A stretch of DNA of 64,000 bases from Rhodospirillaceae bacterium LM-1 (GTDB taxonomy: Bacteria; Pseudomonadota; Alphaproteobacteria; Rhodospirillales; WMHbin7). A program made the translations under genes and the position numbers. Positions 36,388-44,879 of the stretch are shown in pieces. How positions within the stretch are numbered: position 1 is the stretch's first letter; every line of letters starts with the position of its first letter. The stretch lies in the NCBI GenBank assembly GCA_902725215.1, contig CACUVI010000027.1:173455-237454 (forward strand), written 5' to 3'. Under the pieces are notes generated by a model, which saw only the letters and a program-made list of their open reading frames with translations, did no database searches and was not told where the DNA came from.

Positions 36388-37419
36388 ATGCGCATCAGGC
36401 TAAGTCCCATCACGAAACGGCGTCTGGGCCAGTTTGCCGCCAACCGGCGCGGCTTCTGGTCGCTATGGCTGTTTCTGGCCATGTTCACGGCCACCTTGTT
36501 TGCCGAACTGATCGCCAACGACCGCCCGCTGGTCGTGCGTTATGAAGGGGCTTTTTATGCTCCCGTTCTGTTCGACTATCCGGAAACGGCCTTCGGGGGC
36601 GATTTTCCCACCAGCGCCGATTACCGAGATCCCTTCATCATCGAGCGCATTTCGTCGAACGGCTGGGCGCTGTGGCCGCCGATCCGTTTCGGCAACGCCA
36701 CCATCAATCGCGATCTGCCGGTGCCAGCACCCGCGCCGCCTTCGGCCGTGAACTGGCTGGGCACCGATGACCAAGGCCGCGACGTGTTGGCGCGGCTGAT
36801 CTACGGTCTGCGCGTCTCCATTCTTTTCGGCCTGCTGTTGACGGCGCTTTCCTCGGCGGTCGGCGTGGCGGCAGGCGCCGTGCAAGGCTATTTCGGCGGC
36901 TTGGTCGATCTAGTCTTTCAGCGCTTCCTGGAAATCTGGGGAAGTTTGCCGCAGTTGTTCATCCTGATCATCGTCACTTCGGTGCTGGTGCCGGGTTTTT
37001 GGACCCTGTTGGCGGTATTGATGCTTTTTTCCTGGACGGCGTTGGTCGGCGTGGTGCGGGCCGAATTTCTGCGCGGGCGCAATTTCGATTATGTGCGGGC
37101 GGCGAGAGCGCTAGGGGTAGGCGATTTCGCCATCATGTTCCGCCATGTCCTGCCCAACGCCATGGTTGCCACCTTCACCTTCACCCCATTCATCCTGTCC
37201 AGTTCAATCGTGGCGCTGACGGCGCTGGATTTTCTGGGGCTGGGCCTGCCGCCCGGCTCGGCTTCGTTGGGCGATCTGTTGCGCCAGGGCAAAGAGAATC
37301 TGCAAGCTCCCTGGCTGGGCATTACCGGGTTCCTTTTGCTGGCCCTGCTTTTGACCTTGCTGGTTTTCGTGGGCGAGGCGGCGCGTGACGCCTTCGATCC
37401 CAGGAAATCGAAGACATGA
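36388..37419 (+). CDS. yejE: Peptide ABC transporter permease YejE
   Basis: A 343-residue inner-membrane permease of the dipeptide/oligopeptide (DppC-type) class. The N-terminal helix (residues 22-42) and a long periplasmic loop precede the transmembrane domain with VNWLGTDDQGRDVLARLIYG near 120 and the EAA loop RAARALGVGDFAIMFRHVLPN near 235. In E. coli YejABEF imports peptides such as microcin C. yejF overlaps by four bases. The binding protein YejA and permease YejB are not upstream, where hpf lies instead, so they must be elsewhere or absent. Confidence 0.9.
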   Translation: MRIRLSPITKRRLGQFAANRRGFWSLWLFLAMFTATLFAELIANDRPLVVRYEGAFYAPVLFDYPETAFGGDFPTSADYRDPFIIERISSNGWALWPPIRFGNATINRDLPVPAPAPPSAVNWLGTDDQGRDVLARLIYGLRVSILFGLLLTALSSAVGVAAGAVQGYFGGLVDLVFQRFLEIWGSLPQLFILIIVTSVLVPGFWTLLAVLMLFSWTALVGVVRAEFLRGRNFDYVRAARALGVGDFAIMFRHVLPNAMVATFTFTPFILSSSIVALTALDFLGLGLPPGSASLGDLLRQGKENLQAPWLGITGFLLLALLLTLLVFVGEAARDAFDPRKSKT

Positions 37420-39041
37420 CGAATTTGATCGAGATCGAGAACCTGTCGGTCTCCTTTGGACGGGGCGAGTCCGAGGTCAAGGCCGTGCGCGGCATCTCTT
37501 TTGCCTTGTCCAAGGGCGAGACGCTGGCCCTGGTGGGCGAATCAGGTTCCGGCAAATCCGTTTCCGCTCTGTCGATTCCCGGTCTGCTGCCTTATCCGAA
37601 GGCTTGGCATCCTACCGGCGCCATCCGGTTCGAGGGTCAGGATATTCTGAACGCTTCCGAAGACCAACTTCGCCATTTCCGCGGCGCCAAGGTGGCGATG
37701 ATCTTTCAAGAACCGATGACCTCGCTGAACCCGTTGCACGCCATAGGACGTCAGGTGGGCGAGGTGCTTGAATTGCATAAGGGCCTTAAAGGCGCCGAGG
37801 CCGAGAGGCGCGTGATCGAGCTGTTGCAACTGGTGGGCTTGAGCGAGGCCGCCACGCGCCTGAACGCGCTGCCGCATGAATTGTCGGGCGGACAGCGCCA
37901 GCGCGTGATGATCGCCATGGCTCTGGCGGGCGAACCCGACCTGCTGATCGCCGACGAGCCGACAACGGCGCTCGACGTCACCATTCAGGCGCAAATCCTA
38001 AAACTGCTGAAAGAGCTTCAGGCCCGTTTCGGCATGGCGCTGCTGATGATCACCCACGATCTGACGCTGGTCAGGCGCATGGCCGACCGGGTGGCCGTGA
38101 TGACCAAGGGCGAGATTGTGGAAACCGGGCCGATGGCCGAGGTTTTTTCCAATCCCCAGCATCCCTACACGCAGCGTCTGATCGCCTCGGAACCCAAGGG
38201 AACGCCGGGGACGGTGGCGACTGACGCTCCCAAGGTGATGGAAGGTCAGGGGATCAAGGTTTGGTTTCCGATCAAAAAGGGCGTCTTCAAGCGCACGGTC
38301 GGCCACATCAAGGCGGTGGACGGCGTGGATGTCGCCGTTCGCGAAGGCGAAACCCTGGGCGTGGTGGGCGAGTCCGGCTCCGGCAAAACCACCCTGGGTC
38401 TGGCCTTGCTGAGACTGGAACGTTCAAGCGGCGCCATCAGTTTGCAAGGCAAGGAGCTTGATCGGCTTTCAGGTTCGGCCCTGCGCCCCTTGCGCCGCGA
38501 GATGCAGATCGTTTTTCAAGATCCCTACGGCGCTTTAAGCCCACGCATGAATATCGCCGACATCGTGGGCGAGGGGCTTGAACTGCACAAGATCGGCAAC
38601 ACCGTTCCCGAACGTCGCGGCTTGATCGCCGAGGCGCTTTCCGAAGTGGGGCTTGATCCGTCGATGATGGAGCGCTATCCGCATGAATTCTCAGGCGGTC
38701 AGCGCCAACGAATCGCGATTGCCAGGGCCTTGGCGCTGAAACCGAAATTCCTGGTGTTGGATGAACCGACCAGCGCCCTTGACCTGACCGTGCAGGCGCA
38801 GATCGTCGATTTGCTTTTAAAGCTGCAAGCGCGCTATCGCCTGGGCTATCTGTTCATCAGCCACGACCTGCGCGTCGTCAAGGCGCTGTCGCACCGCATC
38901 TTGGTGATGAAGGACGGCAGGAAGGTGGAAGAGGGCGAGGCGGGCGCCATTTTCGACAACCCGCAAGCCCCCTACACCAAATCGTTGATCGCGGCGGCCT
39001 TCACGCTTGATAGTGACGCGGCGGCGGCGGACTGCCGCTGA
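37416..39041 (+). CDS. yejF: Peptide ABC transporter ATP-binding protein YejF (two NBDs)
   Basis: A 541-residue protein with two fused ATP-binding domains. The first has Walker [13 protein letters not shown] near residue 42, signature LSGGQRQRV and Walker [13 protein letters not shown]. The second has [15 protein letters not shown] near 320, FSGGQRQRI and [14 protein letters not shown]. Both domains look catalytically complete. It would energise the YejE/YejB permease pair. Its ATG overlaps the yejE stop. A GGCCGT/ACGGCC hairpin lies downstream near 39112-39131, without a T-run. Confidence 0.93.
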   Translation: MTNLIEIENLSVSFGRGESEVKAVRGISFALSKGETLALVGESGSGKSVSALSIPGLLPYPKAWHPTGAIRFEGQDILNASEDQLRHFRGAKVAMIFQEPMTSLNPLHAIGRQVGEVLELHKGLKGAEAERRVIELLQLVGLSEAATRLNALPHELSGGQRQRVMIAMALAGEPDLLIADEPTTALDVTIQAQILKLLKELQARFGMALLMITHDLTLVRRMADRVAVMTKGEIVETGPMAEVFSNPQHPYTQRLIASEPKGTPGTVATDAPKVMEGQGIKVWFPIKKGVFKRTVGHIKAVDGVDVAVREGETLGVVGESGSGKTTLGLALLRLERSSGAISLQGKELDRLSGSALRPLRREMQIVFQDPYGALSPRMNIADIVGEGLELHKIGNTVPERRGLIAEALSEVGLDPSMMERYPHEFSGGQRQRIAIARALALKPKFLVLDEPTSALDLTVQAQIVDLLLKLQARYRLGYLFISHDLRVVKALSHRILVMKDGRKVEEGEAGAIFDNPQAPYTKSLIAAAFTLDSDAAAADCR

Positions 39042-39200
39042 TCAACCGCCAAAGCGCAATCAAGCATCTCTCGAAATTCGTCATTAATTCCCCCATCCGT
39101 CCGATGTCCCGTTGGCCGTCATTCTAACGGCCCAATGATGGCGAGATTACGGAAGGAATTGCGGCAAGAAAGTGACGAAGGTCACACGGACGATCGGTGA

Positions 39201-39752
39201 TTATTTCTTCATGTTGAAGCTGGGGGTCGGATGGCAAGAGACGCCATCCAGAATCCAGCCGTCGCCTTGGCGGATCATTTTGTAGGTGGCGACGATATCG
39301 CCGCTGCGCGGCCATCGATATGAAATGATGGCGATCTGAGCGCCTTTTGCTTCGGTTTGATAAAGATAGGCTTCGCCGCTTGCATCCTGGGCGCAGGATA
39401 CCGGATTGAAGCCAAGCCCGCAAAGCTCGCCATCCAGGTATTTGCCTTTGCAGTTCTTTTGCACGCTCAGCGTTTCCGCCTTGGCCCAGGCCGATTGCAG
39501 CCCCTTGCTGACATTCTGGCCATATTGGTGATCCTTGCCCTTGTTGCGCCAGGGCGCCTTGATGGCAAAGTCAACATAGGAGTCGTCGCGCTCGGAATTG
39601 CGAATGATCGCATCGAGCGCCATTTCAGCTTCCGTCGCGGCGGGGTGAAAATTGGCGCCGACGGCGTTCGCGTCGCTCGATTGCGCAAGGACGGCCAATG
39701 CGATGGCGGCAAGCGCCGATAGGGAGGATGGTTTGCGGTGGGGAGCGGTCAA
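39201..39752 (-). CDS. Exported protein of unknown function
   Basis: A 183-residue protein with a signal peptide (SSLSALAAIALAVLAQSSDANA). The mature part has four Cys, among them NCKGKYLDGELCGLG and SCAQDASG, likely disulphide bonded, and a C-terminal segment SGDIVATYKMIRQGDGWILD resembling NTF2-like or DUF3828-type exported proteins; that likeness is weak. The start is TTG at 39752, overlapping the accA stop (TTGA) without its own ribosome binding site, so it may be translated by coupling to accA. No known function. Confidence 0.7.
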   Translation of the reverse strand: MTAPHRKPSSLSALAAIALAVLAQSSDANAVGANFHPAATEAEMALDAIIRNSERDDSYVDFAIKAPWRNKGKDHQYGQNVSKGLQSAWAKAETLSVQKNCKGKYLDGELCGLGFNPVSCAQDASGEAYLYQTEAKGAQIAIISYRWPRSGDIVATYKMIRQGDGWILDGVSCHPTPSFNMKK

Positions 39753-40705
39753 TGACCGGGCGCCGCGCGGCCCATGTCGATGAACTTCTCGCGCCTGCGC
39801 GAACGAAGCACACCGCCTTCCAGGCCGGAAAGATCCCTAAGCGCGCTTTCGATAGCGTCGCCCAATGTCCTCATGGCGACATCCGGAGCGCGGTGCGCGC
39901 CGCCCAAAGGCTCGGGCACCACCTGATCGATAACGCCCAGTTTCAGCAGATCTTGGGCGGTCAGTTTCAAAGCCTCGGCGGCGTCCTTGGCCTGATCGCC
40001 CGAGCGCCACAGGATCGAAGCGCAGCCTTCCGGCGAGATCACCGAATAGATGGCGTGTTCCAGCATCAAGACCACGTTGCCGGTGGCGATGGCGATGGCG
40101 CCGCCTGATCCGCCCTCGCCGATCACCGTCGAGATGTAGGGGATGCGCAAATCAAGGCCGGTTTCGATGCAACGCGCGATCGCCTCGGCTTGCCCCCTGG
40201 CTTCGGCATCGACGCCGGGATAGGCGCCCGACGTGTCAACGAAGGACAAAAGCGGCAGCCTGAATTGATTGGCCATCATCATCAGCCGCTTGGCCTTGCG
40301 GTAGCCCTCGGGCTTGGCCATGCCGAAATTGTGCTTGATGCGGCTGTCGGTGTCGCGCCCCTTCTCCAAGCCGATCACCACCACAGAACGGCCCCTGAAG
40401 CGGCCCAATCCGCCCACGATGGCCTTGTCCTCGGCAAAGGCGCGGTCGCCGGAAAGCGGCACGTAATCTTCGATCAAAGCCTGGATGTAATCGCAGGCGT
40501 GCGGGCGTTCTGGATGGCGGGCCACCTGCGTTTTCTGCCAGGGAGTCAGCTTTGCGTAGGTCGAACGCAAGAGCTTCTCGACCTTGGCGTTCAGCTTGGA
40601 AACTTCCTCGGCGATATTGATGTCGCCAGCGTCGGTCAGATGCCGAAGCTCTTCAATTTTGCCTTCAAGTTCAGCAATCGGCTTTTCGAAGTCGAGAAAC
40701 TGCAT
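39749..40705 (-). CDS. accA: Acetyl-CoA carboxylase carboxyltransferase subunit alpha
   Basis: A 318-residue AccA of standard length that, with AccD, transfers carboxyl from biotin to acetyl-CoA in the first step of fatty-acid synthesis. It begins FLDFEKPIAELEGKIEELR (helical N-terminus) and carries the crotonase-fold core with GGSGGAIAIATGNVVLMLEH near 195 and SVISPEGCASILWR near 218. It is transcribed leftward with the exported-protein gene downstream and a response-regulator gene 13 bases upstream. The latter's position is unusual for accA. Confidence 0.97.
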   Translation of the reverse strand: MQFLDFEKPIAELEGKIEELRHLTDAGDINIAEEVSKLNAKVEKLLRSTYAKLTPWQKTQVARHPERPHACDYIQALIEDYVPLSGDRAFAEDKAIVGGLGRFRGRSVVVIGLEKGRDTDSRIKHNFGMAKPEGYRKAKRLMMMANQFRLPLLSFVDTSGAYPGVDAEARGQAEAIARCIETGLDLRIPYISTVIGEGGSGGAIAIATGNVVLMLEHAIYSVISPEGCASILWRSGDQAKDAAEALKLTAQDLLKLGVIDQVVPEPLGGAHRAPDVAMRTLGDAIESALRDLSGLEGGVLRSRRREKFIDMGRAAPGH

Positions 40706-40718
40706 GGACTCTGACCGG

Positions 40719-41159
40719 TCAGATGTGGCTGGGCAGGGTGACTATTTGAAGCCAGAACACGCCGATCGACTGCACGACGGCGATGAACTTGTCGAAATCG
40801 ACGGGCTTGACGATGTAGGCGTTGGCCCCCAACTCGTAGCAGCGCAGGATGTCGGCTTCTGATTCCGAGGTGGTCAGCGCGATCACCGGCAGGCGATGCA
40901 ACTTGGGGTCTTTACGGATCTCTTCCAGCACCTCGCGCCCGTCCTTTTTGGGCAGGTTGAGGTCCAGCAGAACCAGATCAGGCTGTCCAGCTTGGGGGTG
41001 CGAACCCTGGCGGCGTAGGTAGTCCATGGCGTCAGCGCCGTCGAGGACATGATTGATGCTGTTCAGGACATGCGAGTCCTTGAAGGCTTCAACCACCAAA
41101 CGGGCATCCGCCATGTTGTCTTCGACAAGCAATATCTCGATCGGGCGCACTTGAACCAA
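40719..41159 (-). CDS. Single-domain response regulator (Rcp1-like)
   Basis: A 146-residue CheY-like receiver without output domain. Acidic residues in EILLVEDNMADARLV, phospho-acceptor Asp in DLVLLDLNLPKKDGREVLEE, Thr in VIALTTSESEADI and Lys in YIVKPVDFDKF are all present. The pattern and the insertion MDYLRRQGSH match Rcp1-type regulators that pair with phytochrome or hybrid kinases. The start is either TTG 41159 or GTG 41150; a GGAG lies close to both. No kinase is adjacent; the PhnD-type kinase at 44880 is the nearest orphan. Confidence 0.88.
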   Translation of the reverse strand: MVQVRPIEILLVEDNMADARLVVEAFKDSHVLNSINHVLDGADAMDYLRRQGSHPQAGQPDLVLLDLNLPKKDGREVLEEIRKDPKLHRLPVIALTTSESEADILRCYELGANAYIVKPVDFDKFIAVVQSIGVFWLQIVTLPSHI

Positions 41160-41293
41160 TACTCCGCCGGAAAAAGGCCATAATCTTGTTTGGAAAATAG
41201 GGATGTTGACCTGTGAAGTCGAGGGAAAGTTTGCATCCCTGTCCTAGCGTATTAACATGTGATGCATGCAAAAGAGGAAAGGGTGAGACTCTG

Positions 41294-42814
41294 ATGTGCG
41301 ATTGCAACAAGATTGGGCGCCGCCGCCTGCTGAAGGGATTTTTGTCCAGTTCCGCTTTGGTGGGGCTGGCCCCTTGGTGTTTAAGCGGTTGCAGCGTCAA
41401 CCCGGCAACCGGGCAGTCCAGTTTTACCGGCCTTATGTCGATGGACGATGAAAAGAAGGTTGGATCGGAGCAATTTCCCTCATTAGTAAGTGAGTTTGGC
41501 GGCGAATACAAGGATGCGCGTCTCGGCAGCTATCTGACGTCTTTGGGGAATGAATTGGTGCGCCAGTCGGAAACGCCTGACGCCAAATTTACTTTTGCCG
41601 TCCTCAATTCGGATGTCGTCAATGCCTTCGCCTTGCCGGGCGGCTATGTCTGCATCAGCCGCGGCCTGATGGCGCTGTGCCAGGACGAGGCGGAACTAGC
41701 TGGCGTGGTCGGGCACGAGATCGGCCATGTGGTGGCAAGGCATTCGGCACAACGATACAGTTCGGGCATGGCGACCAATATCGGTCTGATGGCTGCCGCG
41801 ATCGGGCTTTCGGTCATGGGGGCGGGTCAAGCCGGGCAGGGGTTGATGAATGTCGCTCAGTACGGCGCCCAGGCCTTCTTGCAATCCTATTCGCGCGAGC
41901 ATGAATTGGAAGCCGATCTGCTGGGACACCGCTACATGACCCGTTCCGGCTACGAACCCGACGCCATGGTCAATTTCCTGGCAAGTCTGCGCAAACATTC
42001 CCAGTTGCAGGCGCGCATGGCGGGCAAAAGCGAGGATGCGGTTGATCAGTTCGACATGATGGCCACCCATCCGCAGACCAAGGAGCGCGTGGATGCCGCC
42101 ACGAACCGCTTGCGCAACTTGTCTGTGCCCAATCCTCGGCTTGAGCGCAACCGCTACCTGGACATGATCAACGGCATGTTGTTCGGCGATGATCCCGAGC
42201 AGGGCATGATGAAGGGGCAGAGTTTCCTGCACCCCGCCCTGCGCTTCGGCTTCGACATTCCCAAGGGGTTCCGCCTGTCCAACAGCCCCTCCAAGGTGGT
42301 GGCCAGTCATTCGAAAGGGGCGATCATCATTTTCGACGGCGCCAAGCCGCGCGGCAATGGCAACATGTCCAGCTATATAGGGCGCGAATGGATGCCGCGC
42401 TCCAACGTTTCGCAGTTGGAGGCCATTACGGTGAACGGCATGGAGGCGGCCACCGGGGTTACCCAAGGACAAGCCAATGGGCAGCCGGTTTACGTGCGTC
42501 TGTTGGCCATCCGCTATGACAGCAACCAGCTCTACCGCTTCATGTTCGTTACCCCCAGAAGCCAATCGAGCGGCTTCGAAGAGGACTTCAAACGCACCAC
42601 CTACAGCTTCCGCAAGCTGAGCGCCGAAGAGGCCGCCCGGGTCAAGCCCTTGCGCCTGATCGTCGTCAAGGCCCATGCGGGCGACACGCCCGAGCGGCTG
42701 GGGGCCACGATGCCTTTCAACGAATACAATGCCGACTGGTTCAAGCTGCTGAACGACATCGATCCCGGACAGCCGTTAAAGCCCGGCCAAACGATCAAGG
42801 TGGTGGCTGGTTAA
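41294..42814 (+). CDS. M48-family metallopeptidase, predicted Tat lipoprotein
   Basis: A 506-residue protein. The N-terminus has a twin-arginine-like run (GRRRLLKGFLSSS) and a lipobox LSGC at 30-33, predicting an exported lipoprotein. The zinc-peptidase motif HEIGH is at 141-145, with the third ligand in HELEADLLGHRYM, as in M48 (BepA/LoiP-like) peptidases involved in outer-membrane protein quality control. The C-terminal 60 residues (VVKAHAGDTPERLGATM to LKPGQTIKVVAG) look LysM-like. The ATG at 41294 is chosen because the signal begins there; 27 earlier open codons do not fit. Confidence 0.9.
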   Translation: MCDCNKIGRRRLLKGFLSSSALVGLAPWCLSGCSVNPATGQSSFTGLMSMDDEKKVGSEQFPSLVSEFGGEYKDARLGSYLTSLGNELVRQSETPDAKFTFAVLNSDVVNAFALPGGYVCISRGLMALCQDEAELAGVVGHEIGHVVARHSAQRYSSGMATNIGLMAAAIGLSVMGAGQAGQGLMNVAQYGAQAFLQSYSREHELEADLLGHRYMTRSGYEPDAMVNFLASLRKHSQLQARMAGKSEDAVDQFDMMATHPQTKERVDAATNRLRNLSVPNPRLERNRYLDMINGMLFGDDPEQGMMKGQSFLHPALRFGFDIPKGFRLSNSPSKVVASHSKGAIIIFDGAKPRGNGNMSSYIGREWMPRSNVSQLEAITVNGMEAATGVTQGQANGQPVYVRLLAIRYDSNQLYRFMFVTPRSQSSGFEEDFKRTTYSFRKLSAEEAARVKPLRLIVVKAHAGDTPERLGATMPFNEYNADWFKLLNDIDPGQPLKPGQTIKVVAG

Positions 42815-42913
42815 TGATGTTCGGCTTGGCTTTCGTCAAGTTTCCGTCCGGGAAAAGCTGGTAAGCCTAGACCGATTGCCCATATTGTGGGGAACGGGAC
42901 GGGACAAAAGCCC

Positions 42914-43894
42914 ATGCAAGACGCGTTCGGACGTAGGATCGATTATTTGCGGGTTTCGGCGACGGATCGCTGCGATCTGCGTTGTTCCTATTGCATGAAT
43001 GACGAAACGCGTTTCGTCTCGCGCCCGGAAATCTTGACCTTGGAAGAGATCGAGCGCCTGTGCGCCTTGTTCATGCGCATGGGCGTCCAGAAATTGCGCA
43101 TCACAGGCGGTGAACCCTTGATACGGCGCAATGTCCTGTCTCTGTTCGAGAATCTGGGGCAGTGGCTGGGGCGGGGCTTGTCCGAACTTAGCCTGACCAC
43201 CAACGCCACAAGGCTTGAGGAATATGCGGGCGGTTTGGCCCTGGCGGGGGTTAATAGGGTCAATGTCTCGCTCGATACGCTGGATGCCGCCACCTTCAAG
43301 GCGATCACCCGCCAGGGCAATCTGGCCAAGGTGCTGGCCGGCATCGAAGCCGCCAGGGCCGCGGGATTGCGCATCAAACTCAATTGCGTGCTGATGAAGG
43401 GCGTCAATGAGCACGAGATAGCAAGTCTGCTGGCCTGGAGCCACGAGCGCGGTTGCGATCTGGTGCTGATCGAGACCATGCCGATGGGCGAGGCGCGCTC
43501 TGATCTTTTTCTGCCCCTGGACACGGTTTTGGAACGTCTGTCGCAGACCTACCGGTTGGAAGAGACCGATGAACGCACCAACGGCCCGGCGCGCTATCTT
43601 AGGGTGTTGGAAACCGGCGGCAGACTGGGGTTGATCGCCCCCTTAAGCCATCATTTCTGCGAGTCGTGCAACCGGGTGCGCTTGACGGCGGCAGGAAAGC
43701 TGCATTTGTGCCTGGGACGCGAGGATGGGGTCGATCTTCGCCGTCTGCTGCGGGCGAACGAAGGCGACCAAGCGATTGAAGACGCCATTCTGAACGCCCT
43801 GACCGTCAAGCCCAGAGGGCACGATTTCGTGGCTGGGGGCACATTGTCGCAAGGTCCGGGCGCCGTGCGGGCCATGAGCGCCACAGGCGGATGA
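42914..43894 (+). CDS. moaA: GTP 3',8-cyclase MoaA
   Basis: A 326-residue radical-SAM enzyme that rearranges GTP at the start of molybdenum-cofactor synthesis. The N-terminal cluster cysteines are C20, C24 and C27 in TDRCDLRCSYCMND; the C-terminal cluster is in HFCESCNRVRLTAAGKLHLC. KLRITGGEPLIRR near residue 60 is the SAM-binding GGE motif, and the protein ends in the double Gly needed for activity. ATG 42914 is chosen; a GTG nine codons upstream is possible. It stands alone, with the convergent divK three bases away. Confidence 0.96.
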   Translation: MQDAFGRRIDYLRVSATDRCDLRCSYCMNDETRFVSRPEILTLEEIERLCALFMRMGVQKLRITGGEPLIRRNVLSLFENLGQWLGRGLSELSLTTNATRLEEYAGGLALAGVNRVNVSLDTLDAATFKAITRQGNLAKVLAGIEAARAAGLRIKLNCVLMKGVNEHEIASLLAWSHERGCDLVLIETMPMGEARSDLFLPLDTVLERLSQTYRLEETDERTNGPARYLRVLETGGRLGLIAPLSHHFCESCNRVRLTAAGKLHLCLGREDGVDLRRLLRANEGDQAIEDAILNALTVKPRGHDFVAGGTLSQGPGAVRAMSATGG

Positions 43895-43897
43895 TAT

Positions 43898-44260
43898 CTA
43901 AAGATATTTCTGGATGGTTGCAATGAAGGTGGCGACCGAGATCGGCTTGGTGATATAGGCGTCGCAGCCGCCTTGCAAGATCTTCTCCTCGTCGCCCTTC
44001 ATGGCGAAAGCGGTAACGGCAATCACCGGAATATCTTTGAGGTCGGCATCGGCCTTGATCATGCGCGTAACATCAATGCCCGATATTTCAGGCAGTTGGA
44101 TGTCCATCAGTACCAAGTCGGGTCTTTGTTGACGCATCATGCCCAGCACGTTCGCCCCCTCGCTCGTCTGAAGGGTGGCGTAACCATGTGCGGCCAGAAG
44201 GTCGCAAAACAGTTTCATGTTCAGTTCGTTGTCCTCAACGATGAGGATCGTCTTGGGCAT
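43898..44260 (-). CDS. divK: DivK-type single-domain response regulator
   Basis: A 120-residue receiver protein. [20 protein letters not shown] at the N-terminus, phospho-acceptor D53 in [30 protein letters not shown] and the Lys in [11 protein letters not shown] match DivK, the essential cell-cycle regulator of alphaproteobacteria, including the same D53 position as in Caulobacter. In Caulobacter divK is followed by pleD; here the next gene is convergent moaA. The start at 44260 matches the family; the frame is open 31 codons further upstream. Confidence 0.88.
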   Translation of the reverse strand: MPKTILIVEDNELNMKLFCDLLAAHGYATLQTSEGANVLGMMRQQRPDLVLMDIQLPEISGIDVTRMIKADADLKDIPVIAVTAFAMKGDEEKILQGGCDAYITKPISVATFIATIQKYL

Positions 44261-44424
44261 AATGGTCTCTACTCGCTGGAGGAAGATTCCCCGCCTCTTT
44301 GATAGTCGCAATTTGTGAAAAATCCAACCGCTTACCCGAATATATATAACCACAAAAATTTCGCGGCATTGTTGCCAGTCGTCAATTCTTGCCCGCCGAC
44401 TTTGCTAAACGCGAGTGCGACGCA

Positions 44425-44630
44425 CAAAAAAGTGGGCCGGGACAAGCCCGGCCCAAGTTTGCTCTTGAGGGAAAAGGATACCGGCCAGCGACACGGTGAA
44501 CATCCGAACGGCGGTTTCGTCGCCCGCGGGGGCGGGCAGCCGCCGGAAAATCCTCCGGCCCGACAACCTGTATCCAGGTGCCATACTGCTCTATTGGCCG
44601 CCAGGGGGCTGTGATGGACGTCACAAGAGT
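44425..44630 (-). ncRNA. Candidate structured ncRNA with intrinsic terminator
   Basis: On the minus strand an RNA of about 170 bases is closed by CTCTTG (5' end, complementary to 44624-44629) pairing with CAAGAG (44462-44467). Inside are at least four hairpins: TGTGA/TCACA, ACCTG-GATA-CAGGT, CCGGA/TCCGG and GCCCGC/GCGGGC. It ends in the terminator at 44426-44455. AAATAAATA just upstream could be a -10 element. The overall design (closing stem, size, own terminator) would suit 6S RNA or another regulatory RNA, but I see no diagnostic motif. Confidence 0.5.
44426..44455 (-). terminator. Intrinsic terminator of the candidate ncRNA
   Basis: On the minus strand TGGGCCGGG and CCCGGCCCA form a 9-bp perfect stem with a 5-base loop, followed by CTTTTTT. 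It is a strong rho-independent terminator. divK, the next gene in that direction, starts 165 bases beyond it, so it ends a transcript begun inside the gap. Confidence 0.85.
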
Positions 44631-44879
44631 ATTTATTTTGATTCAGCGCCCGGCAGACTTTCCAGAGAGTAAAAACATGCGGTAAAGCGCAAGACGATTT
44701 CGCCGCGCTGGCCGTTATTGAAAGATGTGAAAACTCATTGCCATGCGGGGGGTTATGGCTTGTCAAATTTGCAGCGCGGTTGCGTTCCTGCACTTCTCGA
44801 AGCCGTCAGGTTGAGATAATGTGACAGTCATAAGAGGGCGGGGCAAATCCGTTCGTTTGATAAAAGGTGTGGGGTCACG

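Larger units (their letters stand above)
44261..44879. other. 619-bp intergenic region with a candidate ncRNA
   Basis: The left part (44261-44420) should hold the divK promoter, with TATATATA near 44342. The middle holds the candidate ncRNA and its terminator, listed separately. The right part (44645-44879) must hold the promoter of the sensor-kinase gene. Open frames across the region (for example leftward 44793-44332) are cysteine-rich and unlike any protein, so I do not call a gene. Confidence 0.6.

Noticed and set aside
44332-44793. 153-codon open frame on the minus strand in the 620-base gap
   Set aside because: It is Cys/Pro-rich and runs through a terminator hairpin; RNA structure explains the region better.
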